From: Caldicellulosiruptor owensensis OL
GTDB taxonomy: Bacteria; Bacillota; Thermoanaerobacteria; Caldicellulosiruptorales; Caldicellulosiruptoraceae
Assembly: GCF_000166335.1 (NCBI RefSeq)
Contig: NC_014657.1
Coordinates: 1,532,501-1,596,500, forward strand
Direction: 5' to 3'
Length of the DNA: 64,000 nucleotides
The position numbers and the translations under genes were made by a program. The notes under the pieces are model-generated. The model had not been told where the DNA came from. It saw nothing but the letters and a program-made list of their open reading frames with translations, and ran no database searches. Within the stretch, counting starts at the first letter, position 1. Each line of letters opens with the position of its first letter. This document shows, piece after piece, positions 19,435 to 28,223 of this stretch.

Positions 19435-20102
19435 TACTTATCTCCTCCTTTTTCAGAAGCTGCTACTTTCTGTGGCAGAATATCACCTTTGTAAATCCAT
19501 GTCTTTACACCAATTCTACCATATGTGGTATGAGCTTCTGCAAAACCATAGTCAATATCTGCTCTGAGAGTTTGAAGAGGAATTCTTCCTTCTTTATACC
19601 ATTCTGTTCTTGCAATGTCAGCACCACCAAGTCTTCCCGACACCATTGTCTTAATACCCTTAGCACCGCTCCTTAAAGCCCTTGCCATTGCCTGTTTCAT
19701 AGCTTTTCTGAATGAAACTCTCTTTTCAAGCTGAGCAGCAATGTTCTCAGCAACAAGTTGAGCGTCAAGTTCAGGAACTTTTATCTCTTTTATATCAAGT
19801 GAGATTGTCTTTCCACCTGTCAGTTTTTCAAGCTCTTTCCTGAGAGCTTCAACACCAGAACCTGCTCTTCCAATAACAATACCTGGTTTTGCCGTATGGA
19901 TGATAACTTTTACTCTCTTTGCTGCTCTTTCTATCTCAATTCTCGAAATACCCGCGTTGTAAAGTTTTTCTTTTATGTGACGTCTGATCTTGTAATCTTC
20001 AAGGACATATTTGTCAAAATCCTTATCATTTGCAAACCATCTTGAATCCCAATCTCTAATAAATCCAAGTCTGAACCCTTTCGGATGAACCTTTTGACCC
20101 AT
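19434..20102 (-). CDS. rpsC: 30S ribosomal protein S3
   Basis: The 222 residues include the N-terminal KH domain ([23 protein letters not shown]) and the S3 C-terminal domain ([22 protein letters not shown]). S3 lies at the mRNA entry site. Confidence 0.98.
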   Translation of the reverse strand: MGQKVHPKGFRLGFIRDWDSRWFANDKDFDKYVLEDYKIRRHIKEKLYNAGISRIEIERAAKRVKVIIHTAKPGIVIGRAGSGVEALRKELEKLTGGKTISLDIKEIKVPELDAQLVAENIAAQLEKRVSFRKAMKQAMARALRSGAKGIKTMVSGRLGGADIARTEWYKEGRIPLQTLRADIDYGFAEAHTTYGRIGVKTWIYKGDILPQKVAASEKGGDK

Positions 20103-20124
20103 TTATTTCCCTCCTTTTTAAAAG

Positions 20125-20487
20125 TTACTCTCTTTCTTTGAGAACAACTGTAATGTGACTTGTTCTTTTTCTTATTAAAAACGCTCTTCCTTGTGCTCTT
20201 GGTCTAATTCTTTTGAGCATTGGTCCACCATTTGCATAAATCTCCGCTATATAGAGCTTATCAACGTTCATATTGTGATTATTCTCTGCATTTGCAATTG
20301 CACTCTTTACAAGCTTTTCTACTATTCTTGCAGCCCTTTTAGGTAAAAATTTTAAGATGTTCAAAGCTTCATTTACCGGTTTATTCCTTATAAGATCAAT
20401 TACAACTCTAACCTTTCTTGGCGATATCATAGCATATCTCAAAGTTGCTGTTGCCTTTTTTACTTCTGTATTTGTTGCCTTTTCCAA
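20125..20487 (-). CDS. rplV: 50S ribosomal protein L22
   Basis: The 120 residues show RYAMISPRKVRVVIDLIR and the long hairpin ending RPRAQGRAFLIRKRTSHITV that lines the peptide exit tunnel. The start is a TTG at 20487, 8 bases after GGAGG. Confidence 0.97.
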   Translation of the reverse strand: MEKATNTEVKKATATLRYAMISPRKVRVVIDLIRNKPVNEALNILKFLPKRAARIVEKLVKSAIANAENNHNMNVDKLYIAEIYANGGPMLKRIRPRAQGRAFLIRKRTSHITVVLKERE

Positions 20488-20547
20488 TAGCTTCTCCTCC
20501 CTTCTAAATCACAAATAAACCCAATTTCATATAAGATTTTAAAAACC

Positions 20548-20832
20548 TTACTTCAAAGCTGTTGATCTCTCAGTATGATGACCATGACCTTTGAAAGTTC
20601 TTGTCGGAGCAAACTCACCAAGTTTGTGTCCCACCATCTCTTCTGTGATATATACAGGAACATGTTTTCTGCCATCATATACAGCTATTGTATGACCAAC
20701 CATCTGCGGTAAAATTGTTGATCTTCTTGACCATGTCTTTATAACCTTTTTTTCATTGTTCTGGTTCATCTTTTCGATCTTTTTTAAAAGCTTTGGGTCA
20801 CAGTATGGACCTTTCTTCAAAGACCTTCCCAC
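20548..20832 (-). CDS. rpsS: 30S ribosomal protein S19
   Basis: S19 of 94 residues starts at a GTG at 20832 ([12 protein letters not shown]), 8 bases after GGAGG. An in-frame codon 21 bases upstream precedes the ribosome site. The C-terminal [12 protein letters not shown] is conserved. Confidence 0.97.
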
Positions 20833-20879
20833 ACTCAATCCCTCCTCAAGCAATCTTTATTATTAGAAGATTATGCATT

Positions 20880-21710
20880 TTATTTCCTTCTCTTGACAAT
20901 AAACTTATCTGATGGTTTGTTCTTCTTTCTTGTTTTGTAACCAAGTGTAGGTTTACCCCATGGCGTAAGTGGCCCTGGATGACCAATTGGCGCCTTACCT
21001 TCACCACCACCGTGTGGATGGTCAACCGGGTTCATTGCAGAACCTCTAACTGTAGGTCTTATACCCATCCATCTCTTACGTCCAGCTTTTCCTATTCTGA
21101 CATTTTCATGGTCTAAGTTGCCAACCTGACCAATTGTAGCCCTGCACTCTTGGCTCACATACCTAAGCTCACCAGACGGAAGCTTTATCAGAGCATATTT
21201 TCCTTCCTTTGCCATGAGCTGAGCAACACTACCTGCTGAACGGCAAAGCTGTCCTCCTCTTCCAGGCATAAGCTCTATGTTGTGTATCATTGTACCAACA
21301 GGAATGTTTTTCAGCGGCAGTGCATTTCCAACCTTAATATCTGCATCTGGACCAGACATAACAGTGTCTCCAACCTTCAAACCTTCCGGCGCTATGATAT
21401 ATCTTCTTTCACCATCAGCATAGCACAAAAGCGCCAGAAAAGCTGTTCTGTTTGGATCATATTCAATTGCCTCAACCTTTGCAGGAATTCCATCTTTGTC
21501 TCTTTTGAAATCTACAATTCTTATTTTCTTCTTATGTCCGCCTCCTCTGTGACGAACAGTTATTCTACCCTGGTTGTTTCTACCTGCCCACTTCTTTTCT
21601 GTAAAAACCAATGATTTTTCAGGTTCTGTCTTGGTAATAATCTCTTTATAGTTTAGAACCGATGCATTTCTTCGTCCTGGTGATGTAGGCTTGTAGACTA
21701 TTATACCCAC
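20880..21710 (-). CDS. rplB: 50S ribosomal protein L2
   Basis: L2 is needed for subunit joining and peptidyl transfer. From the GTG at 21710 it has 276 residues, beginning [15 protein letters not shown], 9 bases after GGAGG. The conserved [17 protein letters not shown] loop is near residue 222. An ATG 27 bases upstream lies before the ribosome site. Confidence 0.97.
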   Translation of the reverse strand: MGIIVYKPTSPGRRNASVLNYKEIITKTEPEKSLVFTEKKWAGRNNQGRITVRHRGGGHKKKIRIVDFKRDKDGIPAKVEAIEYDPNRTAFLALLCYADGERRYIIAPEGLKVGDTVMSGPDADIKVGNALPLKNIPVGTMIHNIELMPGRGGQLCRSAGSVAQLMAKEGKYALIKLPSGELRYVSQECRATIGQVGNLDHENVRIGKAGRKRWMGIRPTVRGSAMNPVDHPHGGGEGKAPIGHPGPLTPWGKPTLGYKTRKKNKPSDKFIVKRRK

Positions 21711-21748
21711 CTTTGTTTCCCTCCTTAAACTCAGCATTTATATTGGTG

Positions 21749-22039
21749 TTAGATTAAGCTGTCGAAAAACTCTATTGTTTTGCTCTTATCTGTCAACTTC
21801 ACAATTGCTTTTTTCCATGCCTTTGTTCTTCCTTCAAATCTTCCCATTCTTTTTCTCTTCGGTTTTACATTCATTGTCCATACTTTTTCAACCTCAACAC
21901 CAAAAAGCTGCTCAACAGCTTTCTTTATCTCAATCTTGTTAGCTCTTTTATCAACCTCAAATGTGTATTTTTTCTGAGGAATCATACTCATGCTCTTTTC
22001 CGTAATTATAGGTCTTTTGATTATTTCCTCTGGCAACAT
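21749..22039 (-). CDS. rplW: 50S ribosomal protein L23
   Basis: L23 is the docking protein for SRP and trigger factor at the tunnel exit. From the ATG at 22039 it has 96 residues ([14 protein letters not shown] near the start, [20 protein letters not shown] in the middle). The upstream TTG at 22060 is within the ribosome site and inside rplD. Confidence 0.96.
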   Translation of the reverse strand: MLPEEIIKRPIITEKSMSMIPQKKYTFEVDKRANKIEIKKAVEQLFGVEVEKVWTMNVKPKRKRMGRFEGRTKAWKKAIVKLTDKSKTIEFFDSLI

Positions 22040-22040
22040 A

Positions 22041-22667
22041 TTACGCGTACACCTCCTCAACTTTCTTTACAGCATCCTGGAGGATGACAAACTTGTCATA
22101 TTTGAGTATGTCAAATACATTTAAGTTGCCAACCTGCAAAGTCTTTACCTCTGGGATATTTCTTGTTGACTTTTGCAAATACTCATTCTTCTCAGGAATG
22201 ACAATTAGCGCTTTTTGATTTTCAAGTCCCAAGTTCTTCAAAACTCTTAAAACCTCTTTTGTCTTATACTGGTTCATATCCCACCTGTCAAGCACTATAA
22301 GATTGTTCTCTTTCACCTTTGATGACAGTGCACACTTGAGAGCAAGTCTTCTTACCTTCTTTGGCAGGTCTATCGAAAAATCTCTTGGCTTTTTAGCAAA
22401 TACAACTCCGCCTTTTCTCCATGTTGGAGCTCTGATAGATCCTTGTCTTGCCCTACCTGTTCCTTTTTGTCTCCAAGGTTTTCTTCCACCACCACGAACC
22501 TCAGCTCTTGTCTTTGCAGCAAATGTCCCTTGACGCCTGTTTGCTAAGTGTGCAACAACAGCTTGGTGCAGAACATGAGTATTTATCGGCACGTTAAAGA
22601 TTGAATCATTTAGCTCAATCTCACCAATCTGCTGGCCTTCTATGTTGTAAACCGGCACCTTTGCCAT
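22041..22667 (-). CDS. rplD: 50S ribosomal protein L4
   Basis: The 208 residues contain the tunnel loop with [20 protein letters not shown] near residue 60. In E. coli L4 is also the regulator of the S10 operon. That is of interest here because the rpsJ leader contains an attenuator-like hairpin. Confidence 0.98.
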   Translation of the reverse strand: MAKVPVYNIEGQQIGEIELNDSIFNVPINTHVLHQAVVAHLANRRQGTFAAKTRAEVRGGGRKPWRQKGTGRARQGSIRAPTWRKGGVVFAKKPRDFSIDLPKKVRRLALKCALSSKVKENNLIVLDRWDMNQYKTKEVLRVLKNLGLENQKALIVIPEKNEYLQKSTRNIPEVKTLQVGNLNVFDILKYDKFVILQDAVKKVEEVYA

Positions 22668-22696
22668 TCTGTTTCCTCCTTCCTAAAACTTAAAGC

Positions 22697-23329
22697 TTAT
22701 CTACTTTTGACAGAGTCCCTAATGATTAAAAGTGAATTTTTATTCCCCGGAACGCTTCCCTTTACAAGTAGAAGATTTCTCTCTGGATCTACCTTTACAA
22801 CCTGCAAATTCAAAACTGTAACCCTTTCACCACCCATTCTACCAGGCATTTTCTTGCCCGGGAATGTTCTTGCTGGGAATGTGTTTGAACCCATTGAACC
22901 AACTCTTCTGTGATACATAGAACCATGGCTCATAGGACCTCTTTGCTGACCATGTCTTTTAATAACACCCTGAAATCCTTTTGCCTTTGAAATACCTGTA
23001 ACATCTACTCTTTCGCCCGGTTGGAAAATATCGACTCTTATTTCCTGCCCAACCTCATACTTGTCTGCATCTTTAAGTCTCAGCTCTCTTAAATATCTCT
23101 TTGGCTTTACGCCATGTTTTGCAAAGTGACCTTTCAGCGGCTTGTTGAGCTTGCTTTCTTTTATATCCTCAAAACCAACTTGAATTGCAGAATAACCATC
23201 TTTTTCAACAGTTTTCTTTTGAACAACAACACATGGCCCTGCCTCAATCACAGTAACAGGTATTACTCTTCCTTCCTCGTCAAATACCTGAGTCATACCT
23301 ATTTTCTTGCCAAGTATTCCTTTTGTCAT
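22697..23329 (-). CDS. rplC: 50S ribosomal protein L3
   Basis: The 210 residues start [20 protein letters not shown] and carry the central extension with [19 protein letters not shown] that nears the peptidyl transferase centre. It follows rpsJ by six bases. Confidence 0.98.
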   Translation of the reverse strand: MTKGILGKKIGMTQVFDEEGRVIPVTVIEAGPCVVVQKKTVEKDGYSAIQVGFEDIKESKLNKPLKGHFAKHGVKPKRYLRELRLKDADKYEVGQEIRVDIFQPGERVDVTGISKAKGFQGVIKRHGQQRGPMSHGSMYHRRVGSMGSNTFPARTFPGKKMPGRMGGERVTVLNLQVVKVDPERNLLLVKGSVPGNKNSLLIIRDSVKSR

Positions 23330-23335
23330 TTACAT

Positions 23336-23656
23336 TTACACCTCCTTCAGCTTGATCTCGATGTCTACACCTGCTGGAAGTTCAACACGCATCAGTGCAT
23401 CTACAGTTTTTTGTGTGGGCTTGATTATGTCAATAAGTCTTTTGTGAGTTTTGATTTCAAACTGTTCACGTGAATCTTTGTACTTGTGTGGAGCTCTGAT
23501 AATTGTAATTACCTCTCTGTCTGTCGGCAGCGGAACTGGACCTGATACCTCTGCTCCTGTGTTTTTAGCTGTCTCTACTATCTTTTTTGCTGACTGCTCT
23601 AAAAGCTTGTAATCAAATGATTTCAGCTTAATTCGCATTCTCTGTGCTTTTGACAT
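23336..23656 (-). CDS. rpsJ: 30S ribosomal protein S10
   Basis: This is the first gene of the superoperon. From the ATG at 23656, 7 bases after GGAGG, it has 106 residues with [25 protein letters not shown] and the ASGPVPLPT-type loop ([15 protein letters not shown]). S10 is a head protein and also partner of NusB in antitermination. Confidence 0.98.
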   Translation of the reverse strand: MSKAQRMRIKLKSFDYKLLEQSAKKIVETAKNTGAEVSGPVPLPTDREVITIIRAPHKYKDSREQFEIKTHKRLIDIIKPTQKTVDALMRVELPAGVDIEIKLKEV

Positions 23657-23957
23657 ACATTCCCCTCCTCTAAAATAATGTGATTCTAAGAACATTCAAA
23701 CTATTTGCGACAGGGGAATTTTGCAACTTAGCCGTGTGTATCCATAATCTTTATATAAAAATACCCGGAGTTTTTCCTTTTCGGGCATAAAAACACCGGG
23801 CATGAAATATTCTTTCACACCTTCCCCGTGTCGCCCGTCTCAAAGGACAAGACATACTCAGCAAAAATTCCCTGCAAAGCGACTTTTCGCCTTGCAGCAA
23901 CCTTTTGCCTCATCGCAGCATATGAACATTATTTTTCACCCACACAACGACTTTATA
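23657..23957 (-). promoter_or_regulatory. Structured untranslated leader of the S10 operon
   Basis: These 300 bases carry no gene. On the minus strand they hold, in order: a stable 11-bp hairpin with a 4-base loop (23872-23897); a GC-rich stretch; and a terminator-like hairpin (23764-23800, 12 pairs with one mismatch, then a T-rich run at 23752-23763). An upstream segment at 23824-23831 can pair with the 5' arm of that hairpin (7 of 8 positions), so two exclusive structures are possible. This looks like attenuation control of ribosomal protein synthesis. It has not been matched to a named leader family. Confidence 0.6.
23752..23800 (-). terminator. Attenuator-like hairpin in the rpsJ leader
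   Basis: On the minus strand the arms CCCGGTGTTTTT and AAAAACTCCGGG pair except for one T-T, with a 13-base loop, followed by TATTTTTATA. It lies about 100 bases upstream of the rpsJ start. Confidence 0.55.
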
Positions 23958-23986
23958 ATTTTATAATAAAAAAAGGCGGTTTGCAA
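23958..23986 (-). promoter_or_regulatory. Main promoter of the S10-spc-alpha superoperon
   Basis: TTGCAA (23981-23986) and TAAAAT (23958-23963) are 17 bases apart on the minus strand, just after the rubredoxin-like gene. The transcript would have a leader of about 295 bases. Confidence 0.7.
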
Positions 23987-23994
23987 GAGAAATT

Positions 23995-24156
23995 TTAATA
24001 AGTTGCCCCGCCTTCTTGATAGATTTTTTTAATTAGCTCAACATCAACTTCATCAGCCTTTACAAAATGGTTTGGTTCAGCACCACAGTATGGACACGGG
24101 GAATTTAAATCTACAATTTCATAACCACAAATGCCGCATACATATTTTTCTTGCAT
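23995..24156 (-). CDS. Rubredoxin-like small protein
   Basis: This 53-residue protein has two CxxC pairs, C7/C10 (CGICGY) and C21/C24 (CPYCGA), as in the rubredoxin-like tail of rubrerythrin. It would bind one iron (or zinc) and pass electrons. The ATG at 24156 follows GAGGAGGG. It lies 59 bases downstream of a diiron ferritin-like gene on the same strand, so the two together resemble a rubrerythrin split into two proteins for peroxide reduction. Confidence 0.85.
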   Translation of the reverse strand: MQEKYVCGICGYEIVDLNSPCPYCGAEPNHFVKADEVDVELIKKIYQEGGATY

Positions 24157-24215
24157 ATTAAAATTCCCTCCTCAGTATATTGTACTTCTTTTGTTATTTA
24201 TTTAATACCCACAAA

Positions 24216-24722
24216 TCAAAACTTTCTATCAAGATAATCTTTTAACAATTTTATATGTTTTTCCTCATCCAAAATTATTCTTTCCAATAGCTTTTTGATG
24301 TACCTATCATCTATCATTTCAATGTGTCTCTTATAATTCTTGATAGCCTCTTTCTCGGATTGGATGTCAATCTTTATCATATCTTTTAAGTCTTTATCGT
24401 AGTTTACAAAGTATCCATTCCAGTATTGGCCATAGGTTGTGTAAGAGCCTCTATATTTTGGCAAGGCACCGAGCAGATAAATTGTGGTACCCAGAAGGTC
24501 CAAGTGTTTCATCTCAACCTGGGCAATACCAATTATGAGGTCTGCAAAATCTCTGTGTTTTACATCACTTATAAAATGCTGATACGAATACAGAGCAATT
24601 GCTGTAAATTCACTAGCGTATCCTGCATAGTCATCAAGCAGAATCTCTGCATAGTGTCTATTGGGTTCTTCTACCTTAGGTTCAGGATAAGGTGCATCAT
24701 ATGCAAACTTGCTCCAATCCAT
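24216..24722 (-). CDS. Ferritin-like diiron protein (rubrerythrin-type)
   Basis: The protein has 168 residues from the ATG at 24722 (GGGAG 10 bases upstream). A four-helix bundle is indicated by two Glu...ExxH pairs: EFTAIALYSYQH with VEMKH in the first half and SEKEAIKNYKRH with DEEKHIKLL in the second. These are diiron ligands. An insertion rich in Tyr and Gly (KYRGSYTTYGQYWNGYF) sits between the halves. There is no rubredoxin tail; the next gene supplies one. Likely role: peroxide or oxygen protection in an anaerobe. Confidence 0.8.
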   Translation of the reverse strand: MDWSKFAYDAPYPEPKVEEPNRHYAEILLDDYAGYASEFTAIALYSYQHFISDVKHRDFADLIIGIAQVEMKHLDLLGTTIYLLGALPKYRGSYTTYGQYWNGYFVNYDKDLKDMIKIDIQSEKEAIKNYKRHIEMIDDRYIKKLLERIILDEEKHIKLLKDYLDRKF

Positions 24723-24942
24723 CTTAATTTTTCTCCCTCCTTTTATATCTCCAGTTTGTGTTTTTAATACATTATATTGTTCAAAGAGATTTTTGCTACC
24801 CAAACTACTTTTTAGCTTTGCAAAGTTTTATATAAAAAATGAAGGGGATATTTAAAAAACTTTGTCAAAAAATTTTTGAACTTCTGAGTTATAATAAGTT
24901 TACCGGAAATAGAGCTTTTTAAAAAGGTGGTCGATTTTTCTT

Positions 24943-26121
24943 ATGAAAATCAGCGTTGGAAATCTTTTGTCAGCTATTTCACATCTCATCGATATAGCTC
25001 AAGGAAGAAGAGAACATGCCCCAAAGGTTACATATATTTCTTTGCAGCTTTCACATATTTTAGGGCTTAAATCTCTTGAAAAAAAGAAGATATACTATGC
25101 AGCTTTTTTTCACGACATAGGAATAACAGTTGCAGATAAAAAATTTATTACATCTCATATTGATCCAGATCTTGCCAAAAATCATTGCCTACTTGGTTAT
25201 GAATTTTTGCAAAAACTACCTTTAGATGGAGATATCGCAGAGTTTGTAAAATATCATCACGAGTTTTATAACGGATCTGGTGCATTTGGATATGACCACT
25301 CGACCACACCATTTGTTTCTCAGATTATAAACTTTGCTGACCAGATTGACATTGTCTTAGATTTTTCAAACCCGTACTATCAACAGATTGATGAGATAAC
25401 AAATTGGGTATTGAAAAAGAAAGGCGTACTTTTTAACCCTATCATTGTTGAAGCTTTTTTAGAACTTGCACAAAAAGACAGATTCTGGTTGGACCTTTAT
25501 AACCCTCATTTAAGGCAAATTGTCATGGCTTTATCACCTGAAGATGAAGTTTACTTCGACATAGAGCAAATGCTCAAGTTTTCTGAAGCAATATCTTTAC
25601 TTATCGACAACAAAAGTCCTTTTACCCATGTTCACTCCCAGCAGCTTTCACAAACAGTTTATACAATCGCTAAAATTATGGGGCTGAATAGTGAAATGGC
25701 AAATAAACTTAAAATTGCAGGTTACCTTCACGATATTGGCAAAATGGTCGTTCCAAATGAAATCCTCAACAAAGAAGGAAAGCTAACAAAAGAGGAATTT
25801 TATATTATAAAGTCTCATCCGTATTACACAAAATTGATTCTTTCTCAAATTCCTGCTTTCAAAGACGACATTGCTAACTGGGCAGGAAATCACCATGAGA
25901 GAATAGACAGAAGTGGGTATCCCGAAAAACTTGGAAAAGATGAACTCTCGCTTTTAGACAGAATAGTAGGCATATGTGATGTCTATCAGGCTTTAATAGA
26001 GGATAGACCTTACCGCAGAGGGCTTCCTCAATCTACAGCACTGACAATTATTTCTGACATGGTTAAAAGTAACTTATTTTTAGAAGAAGAATTTTGGCTT
26101 TTAAAAAGAGCAGTAAACTAA
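24943..26121 (+). CDS. HD-GYP domain protein, probable cyclic-di-GMP phosphodiesterase
   Basis: The 392 residues contain two HD-type halves. The C-terminal one (about 215-392) is a full HD-GYP domain: HDIGK at 263-267, HHER at 317-320 and GYP at 325-327. The N-terminal half has its own HD (57-58) and HHE (105-107) and looks like a second, diverged HD domain. HD-GYP proteins linearise c-di-GMP. No sensor or membrane segment is visible, so it would be cytoplasmic. It is divergent from the diiron gene and convergent with the histidine kinase. Confidence 0.85.
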   Translation: MKISVGNLLSAISHLIDIAQGRREHAPKVTYISLQLSHILGLKSLEKKKIYYAAFFHDIGITVADKKFITSHIDPDLAKNHCLLGYEFLQKLPLDGDIAEFVKYHHEFYNGSGAFGYDHSTTPFVSQIINFADQIDIVLDFSNPYYQQIDEITNWVLKKKGVLFNPIIVEAFLELAQKDRFWLDLYNPHLRQIVMALSPEDEVYFDIEQMLKFSEAISLLIDNKSPFTHVHSQQLSQTVYTIAKIMGLNSEMANKLKIAGYLHDIGKMVVPNEILNKEGKLTKEEFYIIKSHPYYTKLILSQIPAFKDDIANWAGNHHERIDRSGYPEKLGKDELSLLDRIVGICDVYQALIEDRPYRRGLPQSTALTIISDMVKSNLFLEEEFWLLKRAVN

Positions 26122-26139
26122 AACCTTTTACTGCTCTTT
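26105..26139. terminator. Bidirectional terminator between HD-GYP gene and histidine kinase
   Basis: A 13-bp inverted repeat (AAAGAGCAGTAAA, 26105-26117; TTTACTGCTCTTT, 26127-26139) spans both stop codons, with an A/T run outside each arm. Confidence 0.75.
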
Positions 26140-27492
26140 GCAAATTTTTCCTCTTATTTTAAATCGCGCACCTTTGGGTATTTTATTTTTAGCCTCTATT
26201 GAAAATCCATGTTTGTCAAATATAGCTTTTGCAATTGAAAGTCCCAGCCCACTTTCACCCCTTTTACCTTTATAGAATCTTTCAAAGATTTTATCAATCT
26301 CACCTTGCAAAAACCCTTCTCCATCATCCTCAATTCTCACCTCAAACTCATCTTTTTCAGACTTTATCTCAATTGTAACCTTATTGTTCGCATATTTTAT
26401 GCAGTTTGAGATAATATTTGAAAAAGCTTCCTTTAATCTGAGCTTGTCGCAAATAACATACGTTTTTGTCTGCGGAGCAAATTCGATAGCTACTTCCTTA
26501 GAAAGCATATAACCTTCATTCTCTAAAATAGCTTCAAAAATAACCTCTTCGAGAACACTTTTTTCAAAACAAAAATAGTTTTCAATAGATTCAATCTTTG
26601 TAAGATCAATAATCTGGTTTATCAATATTTTTAATCTATCAACATGCCAAATTATTTTACCTGCAGCAGACTCCATTTTGCTTTTATCTAAAATTCCTTC
26701 TTTTAGCATCTCTGCATATCCACGCACTGAGGTAAGAGGAGTTTTGAGTTCATGTGAGATGTTCTGTAAAAACCTTATCTGTGCTTGATTGTATTCATCA
26801 ATCTTCTGGATAAGTCTGTTAAATTCAGTTGCAATTATACCAATTTCATCATTTGAAGTTACTTCAACTTTTTTGTTAAATTTCATCTGTGAAGCCTGCT
26901 TTATTGCCTCTTTCAGACGTAAAAGCCCTCTAATCATCCTACTGGATACAAAGATTGCAACGATAGCAGCAAATACACAGCTGAGTCCTGCTGTCTGTAA
27001 AATAAGCAGAAAGAATCTTTTCTTAAAGTTCAAAACCCTTGCAAGATCAGCAATAATAATTACAAAAACACTTTTTGATTTTCCACCATATATTGTGAAC
27101 AAACAGGGCTTTTCCTTAATGCTTCCCATCTCAAATCCATATTGGACATCTTTGTTCTCAGCAAAAATTTTCATTATTTTTAGCCTTGTCTCCACATCTA
27201 ACTCTTTGTTTGAATATTCTATTACTCCATCACTGCTCACAATTATAATATAATCCTGCAAAAATTTTGATTCTAAGCTTTCAAAATAAGACTCAAATGG
27301 TTTTAAATCAATAGTTTTTCTGTTCTGGTTTGTAACAACAAATTCTATAAGCCTCGCAAAACGAAGGTTATCCTCTTTCATCTGGTCAATCAAGTTTTTT
27401 TCAAACCAGGCATAAAAGAGGACAACAAAAACTACAAATATAAATAAGATTAAACCCATGTAAGACAAATAAATTTTAATCCTTATACTCAT
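26128..27492 (-). CDS. Membrane sensor histidine kinase
   Basis: The protein has 454 residues from the ATG at 27492 (GAGGAG upstream). Layout: membrane helix at about 6-30, an extracytoplasmic sensor of some 125 residues, a second helix at about 160-185, HAMP, a HisKA domain with phospho-acceptor H247 (SHELKTPLTS) and an HATPase domain with NIISNCIKYAN, DDGEGF and GLGLSIAKAI. It overlaps the 3' end of the response regulator gene by 17 bases and forms a pair with it. The signal is unknown. Confidence 0.93.
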   Translation of the reverse strand: MSIRIKIYLSYMGLILFIFVVFVVLFYAWFEKNLIDQMKEDNLRFARLIEFVVTNQNRKTIDLKPFESYFESLESKFLQDYIIIVSSDGVIEYSNKELDVETRLKIMKIFAENKDVQYGFEMGSIKEKPCLFTIYGGKSKSVFVIIIADLARVLNFKKRFFLLILQTAGLSCVFAAIVAIFVSSRMIRGLLRLKEAIKQASQMKFNKKVEVTSNDEIGIIATEFNRLIQKIDEYNQAQIRFLQNISHELKTPLTSVRGYAEMLKEGILDKSKMESAAGKIIWHVDRLKILINQIIDLTKIESIENYFCFEKSVLEEVIFEAILENEGYMLSKEVAIEFAPQTKTYVICDKLRLKEAFSNIISNCIKYANNKVTIEIKSEKDEFEVRIEDDGEGFLQGEIDKIFERFYKGKRGESGLGLSIAKAIFDKHGFSIEAKNKIPKGARFKIRGKICKEQ

Positions 27493-28180
27493 CTTTCTTC
27501 TCCTCAAGCTTATATCCCAAACCCCACATTGTTTTTATCTCAACAGGCAGGTTGTATTGCAAAATCTTTTTTCTGAGCCTTTTGATAACATCGTCAACCA
27601 TTCTCTCATCATAAAGAGCAGGGTCCCCCCATATTCTTTCTAATATATAGCTTCTCTTTAAAACCTTACTGGATTCTTTTAAAAGAAGGACAAATGTTTC
27701 AAACTCCTTTGGTGAAAGTTCTATATGTGTACCATTATAAAAAACATTTCGCTGATTAAAATCAACTTTTATTCCAAAAACTTCTATTACATTATCCTGT
27801 TTTATTGAATCTCTCTTTACTCGTCGCAAAATTTTTCTTATCCTCGCTTCAAGTTCTGAAAGAGAAAATGGTTTTGATATGTAATCGTCACTTCCAAGTT
27901 CAAGCCCCAAAACTTTGTCAAGCTCTTCTCCCTTCGCAGAGAGCATTATAATTGGTACATCGCTATTTTTTCTTATTCTTTTACAAATTTCATAACCATC
28001 GATGTCTGGGAGCATAATATCAAGTATAACTATATCAGGTTCGCTTTTTTCAAATTCTCCTAAAAAACTTTCCCCACTCCCAAATGTTTTGACTGCATAG
28101 CCTTTTTGGGTCAAATATTCAGATACAAGATCTAATATATCCTTTTCGTCATCAACCACATATACAGTGCAGCCCGACAT
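27476..28180 (-). CDS. OmpR/PhoB-family response regulator
   Basis: The 234 residues have a receiver domain with phospho-acceptor D54, acidic D10/D11 and K103 (ISKPF), followed by a winged-helix DNA-binding domain (LSPKEFETFVLLLKE, then VDDVIKRLRKK). It is the partner of the kinase downstream. An insertion sequence sits 44 bases upstream of its start and has probably changed its promoter region. Confidence 0.94.
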   Translation of the reverse strand: MSGCTVYVVDDEKDILDLVSEYLTQKGYAVKTFGSGESFLGEFEKSEPDIVILDIMLPDIDGYEICKRIRKNSDVPIIMLSAKGEELDKVLGLELGSDDYISKPFSLSELEARIRKILRRVKRDSIKQDNVIEVFGIKVDFNQRNVFYNGTHIELSPKEFETFVLLLKESSKVLKRSYILERIWGDPALYDERMVDDVIKRLRKKILQYNLPVEIKTMWGLGYKLEEKKDEYKD

Positions 28181-28214
28181 CTTTAACTTCCCTTTCTTTA
28201 TAAAAGTTAAGACA

Positions 28215-28223
28215 ATTCTTTTC
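28215..28223. repeat. Left copy of the 9-bp target-site duplication
   Basis: ATTCTTTTC at 28215-28223 is repeated exactly at 29836-29844, immediately outside the two ends of the insertion sequence. Confidence 0.85.

Noticed and set aside
8504-23473. Many plus-strand frames of 60-170 codons opposite the ribosomal genes
   Set aside because: They lie wholly inside conserved genes on the other strand, have no ribosome sites and no recognisable products.
24804-24942. Promoters of the diiron and HD-GYP genes
   Set aside because: Good TATAAT-like boxes exist on both strands, but no -35 at proper distance could be assigned.
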